Assembly (NCBI GenBank): GCA_020060385.1
Contig: JAGVAH010000071.1
Span: 18,797 to 82,796, forward strand
Direction: 5' to 3'
Length of the DNA stretch: 64,000 nucleotides
Origin: Syntrophobacterales bacterium
GTDB lineage: Bacteria; Desulfobacterota; Desulfobaccia; Desulfobaccales; 0-14-0-80-60-11
The position numbers were made by a program, and so were the translations under genes. Below the pieces are notes generated by a model. It saw nothing but the letters and a program-made list of their open reading frames with translations. It was not told the DNA's origin and ran no database searches. Positions 1 through 8,592 of this stretch are shown piece by piece. The first letter of the stretch is position 1; each line of letters begins with the position of its first letter.

Positions 1-521
1 AGCACCAGGATTTTACCAGCCGCCAACTCGTCCGCAGTGAAACCGTAGCCGATATTCCCGTTGTTACCGTTATTCCGCAAGGTGATGATCTGGGTGGCCT
101 GGGACGAGACCCGCATCACCGGCAGGGCCTTGAGGGTGAAGCTGGTGTCGGCCGCGCCCGCCAGGGCATAAATGGCATACCACTGGCTGGCCTTCTCCGT
201 GCCCCAGAGGCTCCCGGAGGTGGCGAAATTCAGCACCAGGGCCGTGGAGTTTTCCCGGTAACGGCCGTCCGCCAGGTTGCCTGAGACCCACTGCCCCGGA
301 TGCATTGGCGAAGGAAAGCCGCACAGCATCAACCGGGCTTTGCAGTCCGCGGTGGCGTTGACCCGGAGATTGGCAGCGTCCACAAATTCCAGGACCGGAG
401 GCAGGGCCAGTTGGAAACCTTCCAGCACCGCGTCTTCAATCTTCTCGAAGTCACTTTTTAAGATGACCTGGCGGCCCGTGCCGCTGCCCCATTTGCTCTG
501 GGGAAGATGGATCAGGGACAT
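1..521 (-). CDS. Partial phage tail-associated protein, cut by window edge
   Basis: The ORF track misses this gene because it runs off the left edge. On the minus strand an ATG at 521 follows an AGGA ribosome site. It opens a reading frame with no stop through position 1 (about 173 codons), starting MSLIHLPQSKWGSGTG. The visible part is rich in Asn, Gly and aliphatic residues in beta-type alternation, with no membrane segment. It lies directly downstream of the large tail protein in the same orientation, so it is most likely a tail-tip, fibre or baseplate accessory protein. No family was recognised. The 84-aa ORF on the track here is a shadow frame. Confidence 0.7.
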   Translation of the reverse strand, partial: MSLIHLPQSKWGSGTGRQVILKSDFEKIEDAVLEGFQLALPPVLEFVDAANLRVNATADCKARLMLCGFPSPMHPGQWVSGNLADGRYRENSTALVLNFATSGSLWGTEKASQWYAIYALAGAADTSFTLKALPVMRVSSQATQIITLRNNGNNGNIGYGFTADELAAGKILV

Positions 522-566
522 AGGGTATCCTCGCTTAATCTAGAATTTGGGGGGGCCGGGGAAAAT

Positions 567-617
567 AGTGATCAGTGATCAGTGGTTAGTAGACGGAAAA
601 ATCACTGATTACTGAAA
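567..617. repeat. Period-7 tandem repeat (TGATCAG type)
   Basis: Between two tail genes the bases read as degenerate 7-bp units (GTGATCA, GTGATCA, GTGGTTA), followed about 20 bp later by inverted units (ATCACTG, ATTACTG). The same design recurs at 6552-6619, 8502-8587 and 19650-19712. Confidence 0.7.
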
Positions 618-631
618 TTCTCCTCCCCCCA

Positions 632-3600
632 TCAGCCGCAGTAAGCCCGATATTGCCAGTTGGCGTCATAGGAGCTGTTCTGGTCGATGGCGTAGTTATC
701 GTAGTCGGTCCCGGAGGCGTCCACGGCCCAGGAGCCGACCCGGTTCAAGGGCCGGGTTAAAAAGAGGCGGGTGGTGCGGCGTCCCAGGTCCAGGTCTTTG
801 CCGGTAACCGCAAATTCATCCCGGTCCAGGCCGTGGAAGTCCGAAGATACCGCCACCGTATCCCCCAGCTCCATCCTGGCCCCCTCCAGCCAGGTCTCCG
901 CCTCCGCCAGTTCCCAGGGGTTGGCCAGGCGTTGCAGCAGGCGGGTAGCCAGCAACTGCGCGACCTCGGGGTTTTCCAGGACCACCGGCCCGCCATAGCG
1001 GCAATCCAGGTCGATGGCCTGTTCGCCCCAGGCCTCGATGGCCGCGTCGTCCCGGGCTTCGGCGTACTGGCTGTTGTCCTGGTCGTAGTCGGCATAACGC
1101 AGGCGCACCAGGTTCTTGACGCCCTCCAGGTCGTAGCTCAGGGTCAGGGAGCGGATCTGCCCCGGGGCCAGCTCCACCAGGTTATCCAGGAGCAGGAAGC
1201 GGAGCAGGCGCTGGAACCAGTGCCACTCCCCCTGGCGTTTGGCATACTCCAGGGCCGCGCCCAGCATTAACACCACCGCCTCCAGGGAGCCCATCTGGGC
1301 CAGGCACAGGTAGTGGGGGATGTAGTCCCAGACATCCGCGGCCTCGCTGATGGTGAAGGGAATCAGGTCGGCATTGAGGACATTGGGCTTGCCGTCCCCG
1401 GCCTGGCTGAAGGTCCAGGATAGGAGAGCGTCAAAATGGGCCGCATCTTGGGAGGTGGAGGGAAAAGGGTAGGCCTGGCCCGCGGCCCCGTTCACCGCCA
1501 GGCCGAAGGCCTGGAGGACCAGGGCGTTCAGCCAGGCGTAATGGTAATCGCTCTGGTAGCCGCCATAATCCTGGTCTCCCCGGTTTTCCCGGAGATCGTC
1601 CAGGAACCGCCGGGCCCAGATGCCGGCCCGGGCATCGCCGTTACGGAGGTAAACATAGAGGCAGCCCAGAATCAGGGACGCGGCCATGCCCGGGTCATAG
1701 GGGGAATTGGCCAGAAAACCGTATTCAGAGAAGACCTGGGGAAATTGCCAGCCCGGGCCGTCCGCCAGGACAAAAAGATCCAGCCAGTTCAGCCAGTGGT
1801 CCAGGATGGTCCAGGCCTGGGGGTCATTGGTGAGGAAATAATACTGGGCCAGGCGCATGAAGGCCCAATACTGCCCCAGGCCGCAGCCTACCTCCGGGTA
1901 GGCGCTGCCGTTGACCGTGCCCTGGACGATGCCCCAGGCGTTTTCGTGCTCCCCGGCCGGCAACACCCGGCGCTCATACTTTAAGTAATCCAGGGAAAAG
2001 ACCCCGCTGGAGCCGATATTGAGGTAGGCAGTGTTGGTGAGGCCGTTGCCTGCCCCCAGAGCATCGTTCCCCAGGAGGGCGCCGTCTTTGACCTTGTAAA
2101 TTTTGCCCTCTCCCGGCGAGACCATCCAGGTGAGCAGATGCCAGTCGCCGTCCAGGACCCCGGGGATGTCGGAGTAGGAGTCTCCAGCGCTGGTAGTTAC
2201 CTTGAGTTGCAGGGCCGCGCTCCCCGCCTCCTTGGTCTGGACCACCCAGCCGTCCGTTCCCATTTTATCCACCAGCCAGCACCAGCCGCTGCCTTGGGGG
2301 GAACCCTTGATGATCAGGGTCAGGGAAAAGGGGTCCAGACCCGGCTCGAACAGGGAGTTGCTGGCCAGGCTGGCATGGGCCGAGCCGTCGAAACTCACCG
2401 CGGTGTTCCCCGGCTGGCAGACGCCGGGGACGTACGCGGGGCCGCCGTTGCTCCAGCTCAGGGTGTGGCCGTGGCCGGAGGCGTCGGTGAGCCCGCCGTT
2501 GAAAGGCCAGGCCCCGCTTACCAGGCCGTAATGGCGGTACTTGGGCCACCAGGAAAAGCCGGTAAAATCCTCTTCGCCGCACAGGGCGATGTTTTCCACG
2601 TCATTGCGGGTATGCACGGGCATTATGGGGCCTTTGACGCCCCCATAGCGGCTGTGGAATCTATCCTGGGCGTCCCGGTGCAGATTGAGGTAATTCTGGC
2701 TCAGGTTCATGGCCCCCACCAAATAGGGGCCCAGGGGTTGGGCGTAATGCACCAGGGTGGGGCCCCGCCAGGGGTTTTGGCCGTACGGGGTGAGGGAGAT
2801 GGCCAGCCGGGGGGTATAGGGGTAGGGGTCGGCGGCCTCCAGATTCAGGCTGATCTCATCCAGCCACCACTCATGGTCCGGCAGCCCCTGCTGCTCCATC
2901 TTGAATTCCAGGAGCCGCAACCGCTGGGCCCCGGCAAAGGTGAGGTGGTCCCCGAACTTGAGGTCCGTGACATAAAAAGCCCCGTTCGTGGGCGGCGCGG
3001 CCGGGATGCCCAGATCCACCACCTGCAGGGGGTGGGTAAGGGGAGTGGTGCCCCAATCCAGGCCCATTTCCCCCAAGTTCACCGTCACCCGCTGCCAGGA
3101 ATTGACCTGGACGTTCACGTCCTTATAAAAATAACTGTCCTGGGCGTCCTTGACCTTGACCCGCAGATTCAGGGTGTTGGCCCCGGAAACCACCGGCTTG
3201 ATGAGGAAATTGAGGTTGGTCTGCCCGGTGGAATCGCAGCGCTGGGGGTCGATGCCCACCCACGCCCCCCAGGCCGTGGCCTGGGAAGTGAGGTCCCAGG
3301 TGATGAGCCTCTGGGTATAGAAGGTATCTCCCAATAGGACCTGGGTCTCTTCCCAATCACTAATGGTGATGTCGCTGTCATCCGGGGCATAGCCGGAATA
3401 CCAGGCGCCCCACATGCCCCGCACCCGGTCGCCGTCGTCAATGATATTGTCCCGGCGCCAGAACTGGTCAAAGGGGATGTCAAAAGAGGTGGTCTCGGTG
3501 AAGCGGTCCGGCAGGGGGTGCACGAACACATGCTGCGGCCCCCAGGGGTCCTGGTCCAGGGCGCTGGAGTCATTTAAGGACACCAGCAGGCGGCGGGGGT

Positions 3601-4762
3601 GGATGGCCGGGTCTCCTCCCCAAAACTGCCAGTAGTCCCCGGCCACTAAATCAGTGCCGCTGCCGGACTCCCAATAGACCTGGATGCCGCCCCACAGGTC
3701 CACGGGGTGGTCCCGGTCCCCGGTGATTACGCCACTGGCTTCCCAACTCTGTCCTGCGTCCCGGGACCAGCGGCAGGTGGCCTGGCCCACCTCCCCCCCG
3801 TTTTCTATCTGCACCACAAACCTGCGCTTTTCCTGGGGGGTGTAATCTCCGGCAATTACCAGGTTGGCGCTGCCGCTTCCCACTTTCGTGAGATTATGGA
3901 CCCTCCTGGTGCCCCCTGGTCCCCGCAACTTGAGCCGGACCCGGTCGATGGCGTCGAAGGGACTGAGGGTCAGGGACCAATCCAGGCCGTAGCCGCACCA
4001 GGCGGCATCCTGGAGGCTGGGCAATTCCGCCCGGAGATGGAGCTCCCGGGTGGAGGAGCCGGGGGCCTGGGCAATTTCGAAGGCCTGGAAGGCATCCTTG
4101 CCGATGGTGGAGCCCCGGTAAAGCAGATACGCACCCTGGTCCCAGCCCTGGCGCTCAAAAGAGTCAAAGATCAGGGGGGAGGTGCAGCTCTCCTCCCGGG
4201 GGAAAAAGACATCCCAGAGGAATTTAATGTGGGGCTGATAATCCCGGCCTTGCTCCCGCCCCGCCAGGTGCAGGAAGACCATGAGGTCCAGGATGCGGTC
4301 CACCGCGAAATCATAGGTATAGTCATCCTGGGCCCGGTAAGCCCGGCGGATGCAGGGATAGTTGTTCAGGGGCTCATATTTAACTGCGTTTTCGCCGGTT
4401 AGATAGAAATAGTACAGTTGCACCGCAGTGCCCGGGGCCAGGGGGGCGCCCAGGGTAATGACGGTGGTATTCCCCTGGTTGATGAAAGACCCGCCCTGGA
4501 AATAGTTGGTGAGATCCCCGGACAAGGGGTCGGCCCAGAATCCCCCCCAAGGAAACTCGGTCTCCGCCAGCCACACCCCCCGGATCAGGCAGACCTGGCC
4601 GCCCCCGGGATTGGGACTGCCGATGGTGACCTGGCCATTCCCCTGGACCAGGGCGGTGGCGCCGCTCCAGTTCCCCGCCACCGCCTCCTGCAAGGGTGTC
4701 CCCCCCATGTTGTCGAAGACCCAGTTGAACTGGGACGCCCGGGCCCACTGGATACGCGGCAT
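632..4762 (-). CDS. Giant phage tail/adsorption protein with LamG-like and alpha/alpha-barrel-like regions
   Basis: This 1376-residue protein is the largest product of the prophage and sits in the tail-tip position. Residues about 290-380 hold a module also found in the adjacent 560-aa protein (GEVGQATCRWS, then VYWESGSGTDLV). Residues about 755-930 look like a LamG/concanavalin-A fold (AVSFDGSAHASL, DGDWHLLTWMV). Residues about 960-1090 are Trp/Tyr-rich helices resembling an (alpha/alpha)6 glycosidase-like repeat. The C-terminal 250 residues resemble a tail hub or baseplate region. The start is set by AAAGGAG six bases before the ATG. The likely role is host surface binding, possibly glycan cleavage, but no catalytic pair was identified. 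It could also be purely structural. Confidence 0.75.
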   Translation of the reverse strand: MPRIQWARASQFNWVFDNMGGTPLQEAVAGNWSGATALVQGNGQVTIGSPNPGGGQVCLIRGVWLAETEFPWGGFWADPLSGDLTNYFQGGSFINQGNTTVITLGAPLAPGTAVQLYYFYLTGENAVKYEPLNNYPCIRRAYRAQDDYTYDFAVDRILDLMVFLHLAGREQGRDYQPHIKFLWDVFFPREESCTSPLIFDSFERQGWDQGAYLLYRGSTIGKDAFQAFEIAQAPGSSTRELHLRAELPSLQDAAWCGYGLDWSLTLSPFDAIDRVRLKLRGPGGTRRVHNLTKVGSGSANLVIAGDYTPQEKRRFVVQIENGGEVGQATCRWSRDAGQSWEASGVITGDRDHPVDLWGGIQVYWESGSGTDLVAGDYWQFWGGDPAIHPRRLLVSLNDSSALDQDPWGPQHVFVHPLPDRFTETTSFDIPFDQFWRRDNIIDDGDRVRGMWGAWYSGYAPDDSDITISDWEETQVLLGDTFYTQRLITWDLTSQATAWGAWVGIDPQRCDSTGQTNLNFLIKPVVSGANTLNLRVKVKDAQDSYFYKDVNVQVNSWQRVTVNLGEMGLDWGTTPLTHPLQVVDLGIPAAPPTNGAFYVTDLKFGDHLTFAGAQRLRLLEFKMEQQGLPDHEWWLDEISLNLEAADPYPYTPRLAISLTPYGQNPWRGPTLVHYAQPLGPYLVGAMNLSQNYLNLHRDAQDRFHSRYGGVKGPIMPVHTRNDVENIALCGEEDFTGFSWWPKYRHYGLVSGAWPFNGGLTDASGHGHTLSWSNGGPAYVPGVCQPGNTAVSFDGSAHASLASNSLFEPGLDPFSLTLIIKGSPQGSGWCWLVDKMGTDGWVVQTKEAGSAALQLKVTTSAGDSYSDIPGVLDGDWHLLTWMVSPGEGKIYKVKDGALLGNDALGAGNGLTNTAYLNIGSSGVFSLDYLKYERRVLPAGEHENAWGIVQGTVNGSAYPEVGCGLGQYWAFMRLAQYYFLTNDPQAWTILDHWLNWLDLFVLADGPGWQFPQVFSEYGFLANSPYDPGMAASLILGCLYVYLRNGDARAGIWARRFLDDLRENRGDQDYGGYQSDYHYAWLNALVLQAFGLAVNGAAGQAYPFPSTSQDAAHFDALLSWTFSQAGDGKPNVLNADLIPFTISEAADVWDYIPHYLCLAQMGSLEAVVLMLGAALEYAKRQGEWHWFQRLLRFLLLDNLVELAPGQIRSLTLSYDLEGVKNLVRLRYADYDQDNSQYAEARDDAAIEAWGEQAIDLDCRYGGPVVLENPEVAQLLATRLLQRLANPWELAEAETWLEGARMELGDTVAVSSDFHGLDRDEFAVTGKDLDLGRRTTRLFLTRPLNRVGSWAVDASGTDYDNYAIDQNSSYDANWQYRAYCG

Positions 4763-4773
4763 TGGTGCTCCTT

Positions 4774-4840
4774 TAACGCCTTTGCGTCTTGACGCCTTGG
4801 CGTGAGGTGTTTCTCACGCCAAGACGCCAAGAGCGCCAAG
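4774..4840. repeat. Inverted repeat of the TTTGCGTCTTGGCGTGAG family
   Basis: The two arms (CGTCTTGACGCCTTGGCGTGAG and CTCACGCCAAGACGCCAAG) flank a short loop, so the 78-bp gap between the two large tail genes can form a long hairpin. Related half-copies lie at 13288-13341 and 42180-42215. Confidence 0.75.
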
Positions 4841-6523
4841 TTATTCTTCTCCCAAATAGGCCTTGATTCTGATCTCTCCGAAATCCACCCAGAGGTCGTA
4901 GAGGCAGCGTTGCAGGATTTCCCGGAGGGCCTGGGCCGCGGTCACATTCTCAAAGCACACGCCGATGGCGTAGCTGGGGGTGAGGCTCTTGGCCAGGTCA
5001 AAGGTTTCCTGCTGCCTGGCCCCACTCAGACCCACCGCGGCCAGGATGTCGCTAATGATTGCCACCGGGTGGGTGGTGGCGTCCTTTACCACCCGGGCCT
5101 CCACCTGCCCGGAGCGGCCGGTGACGGTGATTAGCCCCGTTTCCGGATCTGCCGCCACCCGGTCCTGGGTCGCGGCGCGGTTCAGGTAGATCGCGGTGAT
5201 GGCGGCAAAGGGGCCGCCGTAGACCTGGTAGTGGTAGACCCGCGGCTGGGCGGTGAAGGTCCATTGATCCCCGTCCACCAGGTCCGTGCCGGTGCCGGAC
5301 TCCCAATACACCGCCAGGCCCTCTTCCAGCTCCACCGGGTTTTCGGGGCCGGCGGTAGTCACGCCCGTCTCCCGCCAGCTCTGCCCCTGGTTCACGGACC
5401 AGCGGCAGGAGGCCGCGCCCACCTCCCCGCTGTTTTCCACCCGCAGCAGGTAATCCCGGACATATTCACCAAGGTAAGTGCCGGTCACCTTGAGGACCGC
5501 ACTGCCGGAGCCGTTTTTCACCGGCTCCCCCACCTGGGCGGCAATGGTCTCCGTCAGTTCCGCGCCGGCCCGGTAAGGGCCCCGCATAAAAGGCTGCCTC
5601 ACCCCCTCCAGGGAGGGAGCCCCCAGAAAGGTTTGCAGCCGGGCCGCCACCCAATCCCGGCTTTCCAGTTGCACCCGGTGTTCCCCACTCCAGGCGTGGG
5701 CCATCCCGGAGAGGCGCTCCAGCTCCCCTTGGTAGGCCAACTGCCACTCCACCCGGCCGCTGGAGAGTTCCCAGCCATGATAGAGGGCCAGCCTCTTTTG
5801 CCTCCAGGGCAGGCCCAGGAGATAAAAATTTTCCGCGCCTGCCAGCCACTGCCCCCGGCGGTTGTCCAGCAGCAGGGTATGGTCGCCGACCCGCAGCTCG
5901 CTGAAATCCCGGGCCAGGTCCACCCGCACCGCGCCGGGGTCCAGAACCTCTCCTTCAGGCAGACTCAGGCGGCCTTCCAAGGAGAGATTGGCCAGATAAC
6001 CGGGAGAAACGCCCTCCGCGCAGTAACCCTCATACCCCCCGTCCGGGGCTTGGTCTGGGGCATGGGCCGTGAATTCATCCGCGTCTTCCCCGGCATCCAC
6101 GGCCCAGTACCTCAGGGTTTCCGTGAACTCCACCTTTACCTGAAAATAGGGGAGCAGAGCGTATTCTTCCCCCTGGCTCATGGACAGATAAGAGGCGCTG
6201 CCGACTTCCCCGGCGCTGGCCGCGGTTCTAAAAGACACCTGGGCTTCCATCTGTGCGGCCTGGTCATCCCAGGAGGCGTTCACCAGATTGAGATAAGGGG
6301 AATAAGTGTGCAAAACCGGGGAAGTCCAGGACGCGGTGGTGAAATAACCTGACGCCAACACCAGTTTCCCCGCCTCGCCCCCATAGGCCGTATGGGTAAA
6401 TTCCCCGGAACCGGCAGCCAACCCGTAGTCCAGGTCAAAGGGATACAGAACCGCCTTCACCCGGGGCCTGGCCCCCCGATCGCGGGTTTCCTCCTGGAGA
6501 TATTCGCCGCTGGTAGTTCTCAT
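4841..6523 (-). CDS. Phage tail hub/tip protein
   Basis: A 560-residue protein in the tail cluster, immediately upstream of the giant tail protein. The N-terminal third (RPRVKAVLYPFDLDYGL) is beta-rich. The middle (VDLARDFSELRVGDHTLLLDN) has the look of a tail hub fold. Residues about 335-420 repeat the module seen in the giant neighbour (GEVGAASCRWS, VYWESGTGTDLV). The C-terminal part (TYSPAYAIGVCFENVTAAQAL-like helices) is predicted helical. A role at the tail tip or baseplate is inferred from position and size. No enzyme motif is visible. Confidence 0.65.
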   Translation of the reverse strand: MRTTSGEYLQEETRDRGARPRVKAVLYPFDLDYGLAAGSGEFTHTAYGGEAGKLVLASGYFTTASWTSPVLHTYSPYLNLVNASWDDQAAQMEAQVSFRTAASAGEVGSASYLSMSQGEEYALLPYFQVKVEFTETLRYWAVDAGEDADEFTAHAPDQAPDGGYEGYCAEGVSPGYLANLSLEGRLSLPEGEVLDPGAVRVDLARDFSELRVGDHTLLLDNRRGQWLAGAENFYLLGLPWRQKRLALYHGWELSSGRVEWQLAYQGELERLSGMAHAWSGEHRVQLESRDWVAARLQTFLGAPSLEGVRQPFMRGPYRAGAELTETIAAQVGEPVKNGSGSAVLKVTGTYLGEYVRDYLLRVENSGEVGAASCRWSVNQGQSWRETGVTTAGPENPVELEEGLAVYWESGTGTDLVDGDQWTFTAQPRVYHYQVYGGPFAAITAIYLNRAATQDRVAADPETGLITVTGRSGQVEARVVKDATTHPVAIISDILAAVGLSGARQQETFDLAKSLTPSYAIGVCFENVTAAQALREILQRCLYDLWVDFGEIRIKAYLGEE

Positions 6524-6551
6524 AGACTCATGACCATGAACATGGCTTGAG

Positions 6552-6619
6552 TGATCAGCAATCAGTAATCAGTGTTCATTTCTGAGTTACTGATCACTGA
6601 TCACTGATCACTGATTACT
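6552..6619. repeat. Period-7 tandem repeat (TGATCAC type)
   Basis: Tandem 7-bp units in both orientations (ATCAGTA, ATCAGTG, then ACTGATC repeated four times and ACTGATT) occupy the gap between tail genes. The two orientations could pair into a hairpin. Confidence 0.8.
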
Positions 6620-6642
6620 ATCTTTCGGTATTCACCTGTGCC

Positions 6643-7008
6643 TCAAATCTCTTCCAGGACCATGCTCCCGCTCCACGCACCCGGCGCGACTTCCCGGAAG
6701 TCCAGGTCGCTGGTCCAGGCCCCGGTAAAGGTTTTGGCCCCCGTCGCGTCCCGATAAAAATCGATGTCCACTTGGGCCTGTTTGATGGCCGTGAACTGGT
6801 CCTTCTGGGCCGCGGAGATATACTGGAACTTCAGAACCCAGCGTTGCTTCAGGCCCCGGGAATAGCTCCTCAAGGTGCCGTCCAGGGCCCGTTCCCGGTC
6901 GGTTTCATCCTGGACCAGTTCCTGGTAATCCCGGGAGAAGTTGACCGGCAGGGTGTAGCTTTGGCGGCTGCCCCCCACCGGGGTCCATTCCATTTTGGCG
7001 TTGGCCAT
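6643..7008 (-). CDS. Small phage tail protein
   Basis: A 121-residue protein with a GAGGA ribosome site before its ATG, 10 bases downstream of the tape-measure-like gene. The sequence (YTLPVNFSRDYQELVQDETD, then ISAAQKDQFTAIKQAQVDIDF) is beta-rich and soluble. It resembles small distal-tail or tail-completion proteins that sit between the tape measure and tail hub of siphovirus-type phages. The assignment rests on gene order and size; no family motif was recognised. Confidence 0.55.
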   Translation of the reverse strand: MANAKMEWTPVGGSRQSYTLPVNFSRDYQELVQDETDRERALDGTLRSYSRGLKQRWVLKFQYISAAQKDQFTAIKQAQVDIDFYRDATGAKTFTGAWTSDLDFREVAPGAWSGSMVLEEI

Positions 7009-7018
7009 GGGGTCCTCG

Positions 7019-7777
7019 TTACCAGCGGCGGTCCGCGTCTTTCTGGAGCAAGGGGAGGATGTGGCGCTGCACCAAACGGCCCCAGTCCAGGCGGCTTACC
7101 CCTTGGGCATCCAGGCTCTGCACCTGGATGGAGATGTCATAGCGGGGAGCGGTTCCCGGAGACGAGAGGTCGAACCTACCTGACCTCAGGGCTTCGAAAT
7201 TTTTCTCCCCTATCCGGGCCATGGTCTCCCGGGGCAGGATGCCCTCCCCGGTTTGGGCCAGGATCAATTGTTCCTCGCTGCCCCTGGCCCCCGGAGGGAC
7301 AGCCAGCCCCTGGTGGGCGGAGACGATGCCCCCCTGGTGGAACAGGCCGCCGAAACTCAGGCCGCCTGCCAGCCAGGAGAGCCAGCCGCCCCCATCCCCT
7401 CCGCCCCAGAAGCCCAACCAGGACTGCCCCGCTTTCTCCAGGGTCTGGATAAAATTCTCACACCAATCCTCCAGATCGCTGGAAATCTCCCCCAGGGCAT
7501 TTCCCATACTCTGGCGCAAAGAGCTGCCCGTGGCCTCCCCCTGGGCCGCCAGGTCCGCGAAACTGGCCTGGGCCAGGCCGGACATCTGATCCAGGGAACC
7601 TTGCCACTCCCGGGAGAACGCGGCCCAACTCTCCTGCATCTGCTGCATCTCGTTATTCCAGACGGCTAGGCGACTGCGGCTGTACTCCTGGCTGAGACTG
7701 AGCATCTCTTCCTGCCCGGTCCGGAAAGCCGCCAATTCCTTGGCGGTATATCCTGTATCAGATCTGTCTCTGGGCAT
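7019..7777 (-). CDS. Short tape-measure-like tail protein
   Basis: The track starts at a GTG (7783), but GGGAGGTG lies five bases before the ATG at 7777, giving 252 residues. Residues about 10-110 are an alanine/glutamine-rich helical or coiled-coil stretch. A glycine/tryptophan-rich, probably membrane-inserting segment follows (WLGFWGGGDGGGWLSWLAGG). The next part carries the GGIVSAHQG and ILPRETMARIG motifs common in C-terminal tape-measure regions. It is much shorter than ordinary tape measure proteins (often over 600 residues), so it either belongs to a short-tailed design or is a remnant. It overlaps the gene upstream by about 20 bases. Confidence 0.6.
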   Translation of the reverse strand: MPRDRSDTGYTAKELAAFRTGQEEMLSLSQEYSRSRLAVWNNEMQQMQESWAAFSREWQGSLDQMSGLAQASFADLAAQGEATGSSLRQSMGNALGEISSDLEDWCENFIQTLEKAGQSWLGFWGGGDGGGWLSWLAGGLSFGGLFHQGGIVSAHQGLAVPPGARGSEEQLILAQTGEGILPRETMARIGEKNFEALRSGRFDLSSPGTAPRYDISIQVQSLDAQGVSRLDWGRLVQRHILPLLQKDADRRW

Positions 7778-8114
7778 TTTCACCTCCCTGGCCCCCTGTC
7801 AGGATCCGCCTCACGACCCCCAACAGCAGCCAGGTTTCCAGGCTCAAGTCATTGGCCCGGAAGGGGTAGCCCGCCTGGCGGAGGCGGTGCAGAAATAGGA
7901 GGTGCCAGGTCCAGGGGGAGAGACTTTCCGGACGGAGGTACTCCTCACACACTTCACAGGCCCAGGCCGCGAAAGCGCCATTCTGGGCGCGGCAGCGGCG
8001 GCGTTCCCCGGGTCCGCAGAGCCGGCCCTGGGCCACTGCCTGCAAATCCCGGGGCAACGGCCAGTCTGCCAGCAGGGCTCTCCCTGACCCAGCTATATCC
8101 TCTAACCCGAACAT
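7758..8114 (-). CDS. Tail assembly protein (second of pair)
   Basis: A 118-residue protein whose ATG overlaps the stop region of the upstream 128-aa gene by 13 bases. A strong GGGAGGA ribosome site lies in front, so it can start independently. It contains four cysteines in the first 80 residues (GRLCGPGERRRCRAQN, ACEVCEEYL) and Trp-rich helices after that. The position between tail tube and tape measure is where tail assembly chaperone pairs sit. The cysteine pattern hints at metal binding. Function is inferred from position only. Confidence 0.55.
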   Translation of the reverse strand: MFGLEDIAGSGRALLADWPLPRDLQAVAQGRLCGPGERRRCRAQNGAFAAWACEVCEEYLRPESLSPWTWHLLFLHRLRQAGYPFRANDLSLETWLLLGVVRRILTGGQGGENAQRQI

Positions 8115-8488
8115 TCCTGATCCTCCCGGGACACCACCCGCAGGCCTTCAAAGATCTGCTGGGCCAGGTAGGAGACCAGGTCCGGGGCGTGCTGCCGCAG
8201 CCGCTCCTGCCAATCGGGGTGGCGCTCCGGGTCCAGGGGCGTCTCCTCGCCATTGACCGTGACCAGGAAGTCCCCCGGGCCGAACCCGGTGAGAATCTCC
8301 AGCCCGAACCTGAGGCGGGTCTCCCCCAGGCAGAAGCGGCGCTGCCCCCCTTCCAGGCGGAAGGCCGACACTTGATAAGCCACCCGCTCCTCGGAAGTGG
8401 GCCGCCGGTAATATAAGGTCACCTCCGACCCCGACACCGGATCATGCACCATTAGAGAGTGTCTATCTTCCCCTAGGACCCTGGGCAT
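8102..8488 (-). CDS. Tail assembly chaperone-like protein
   Basis: A 128-residue acidic protein, started by ATG after GGAGAA, directly downstream of the tail tube gene. It has the small alpha/beta composition of the first of the two tail assembly proteins that precede the tape measure in long-tailed phages. VTLYYRRPTSEERVAYQ near the N-terminus resembles chaperone-type tail proteins that carry a YRxPT motif. No slippery heptamer for a programmed frameshift into the next gene was seen, and the next gene has its own ribosome site. Confidence 0.55.
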   Translation of the reverse strand: MPRVLGEDRHSLMVHDPVSGSEVTLYYRRPTSEERVAYQVSAFRLEGGQRRFCLGETRLRFGLEILTGFGPGDFLVTVNGEETPLDPERHPDWQERLRQHAPDLVSYLAQQIFEGLRVVSREDQECSG

Positions 8489-8501
8489 AGTTTCTCCATA
8501 C

Positions 8502-8587
8502 AGACAGTAATCAGTAATCAGTGGTCAGTGGTTTGTTATTATTTACTGATTACTGATTACTGATTACTGATCACTGATCACTGGCTA
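8502..8587. repeat. Period-7 tandem repeat (AATCAGT / ACTGATT)
   Basis: Seven-base units face each other: AGTAATC, AGTAATC, AGTGGTC on the left, and ACTGATT three times then ACTGATC twice on the right. The block fills the gap between the tail tube and tail assembly genes and could fold back on itself. Confidence 0.8.
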
Positions 8588-8592
8588 CTCTC

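Noticed and set aside
2138-3337. Long plus-strand ORF (399 aa) opposite the giant tail gene
   Set aside because: It is the antisense frame of a clear minus-strand protein in GC-rich DNA, with no ribosome site and no family features.
7758-8488. Programmed frameshift joining the two tail assembly genes
   Set aside because: No slippery heptamer near the overlap, and the second gene has a strong ribosome site of its own.
8502-8587. CRISPR array
   Set aside because: Units are 7 bp and contiguous without spacers; the same for the 12-bp repeat at 32008-32043.
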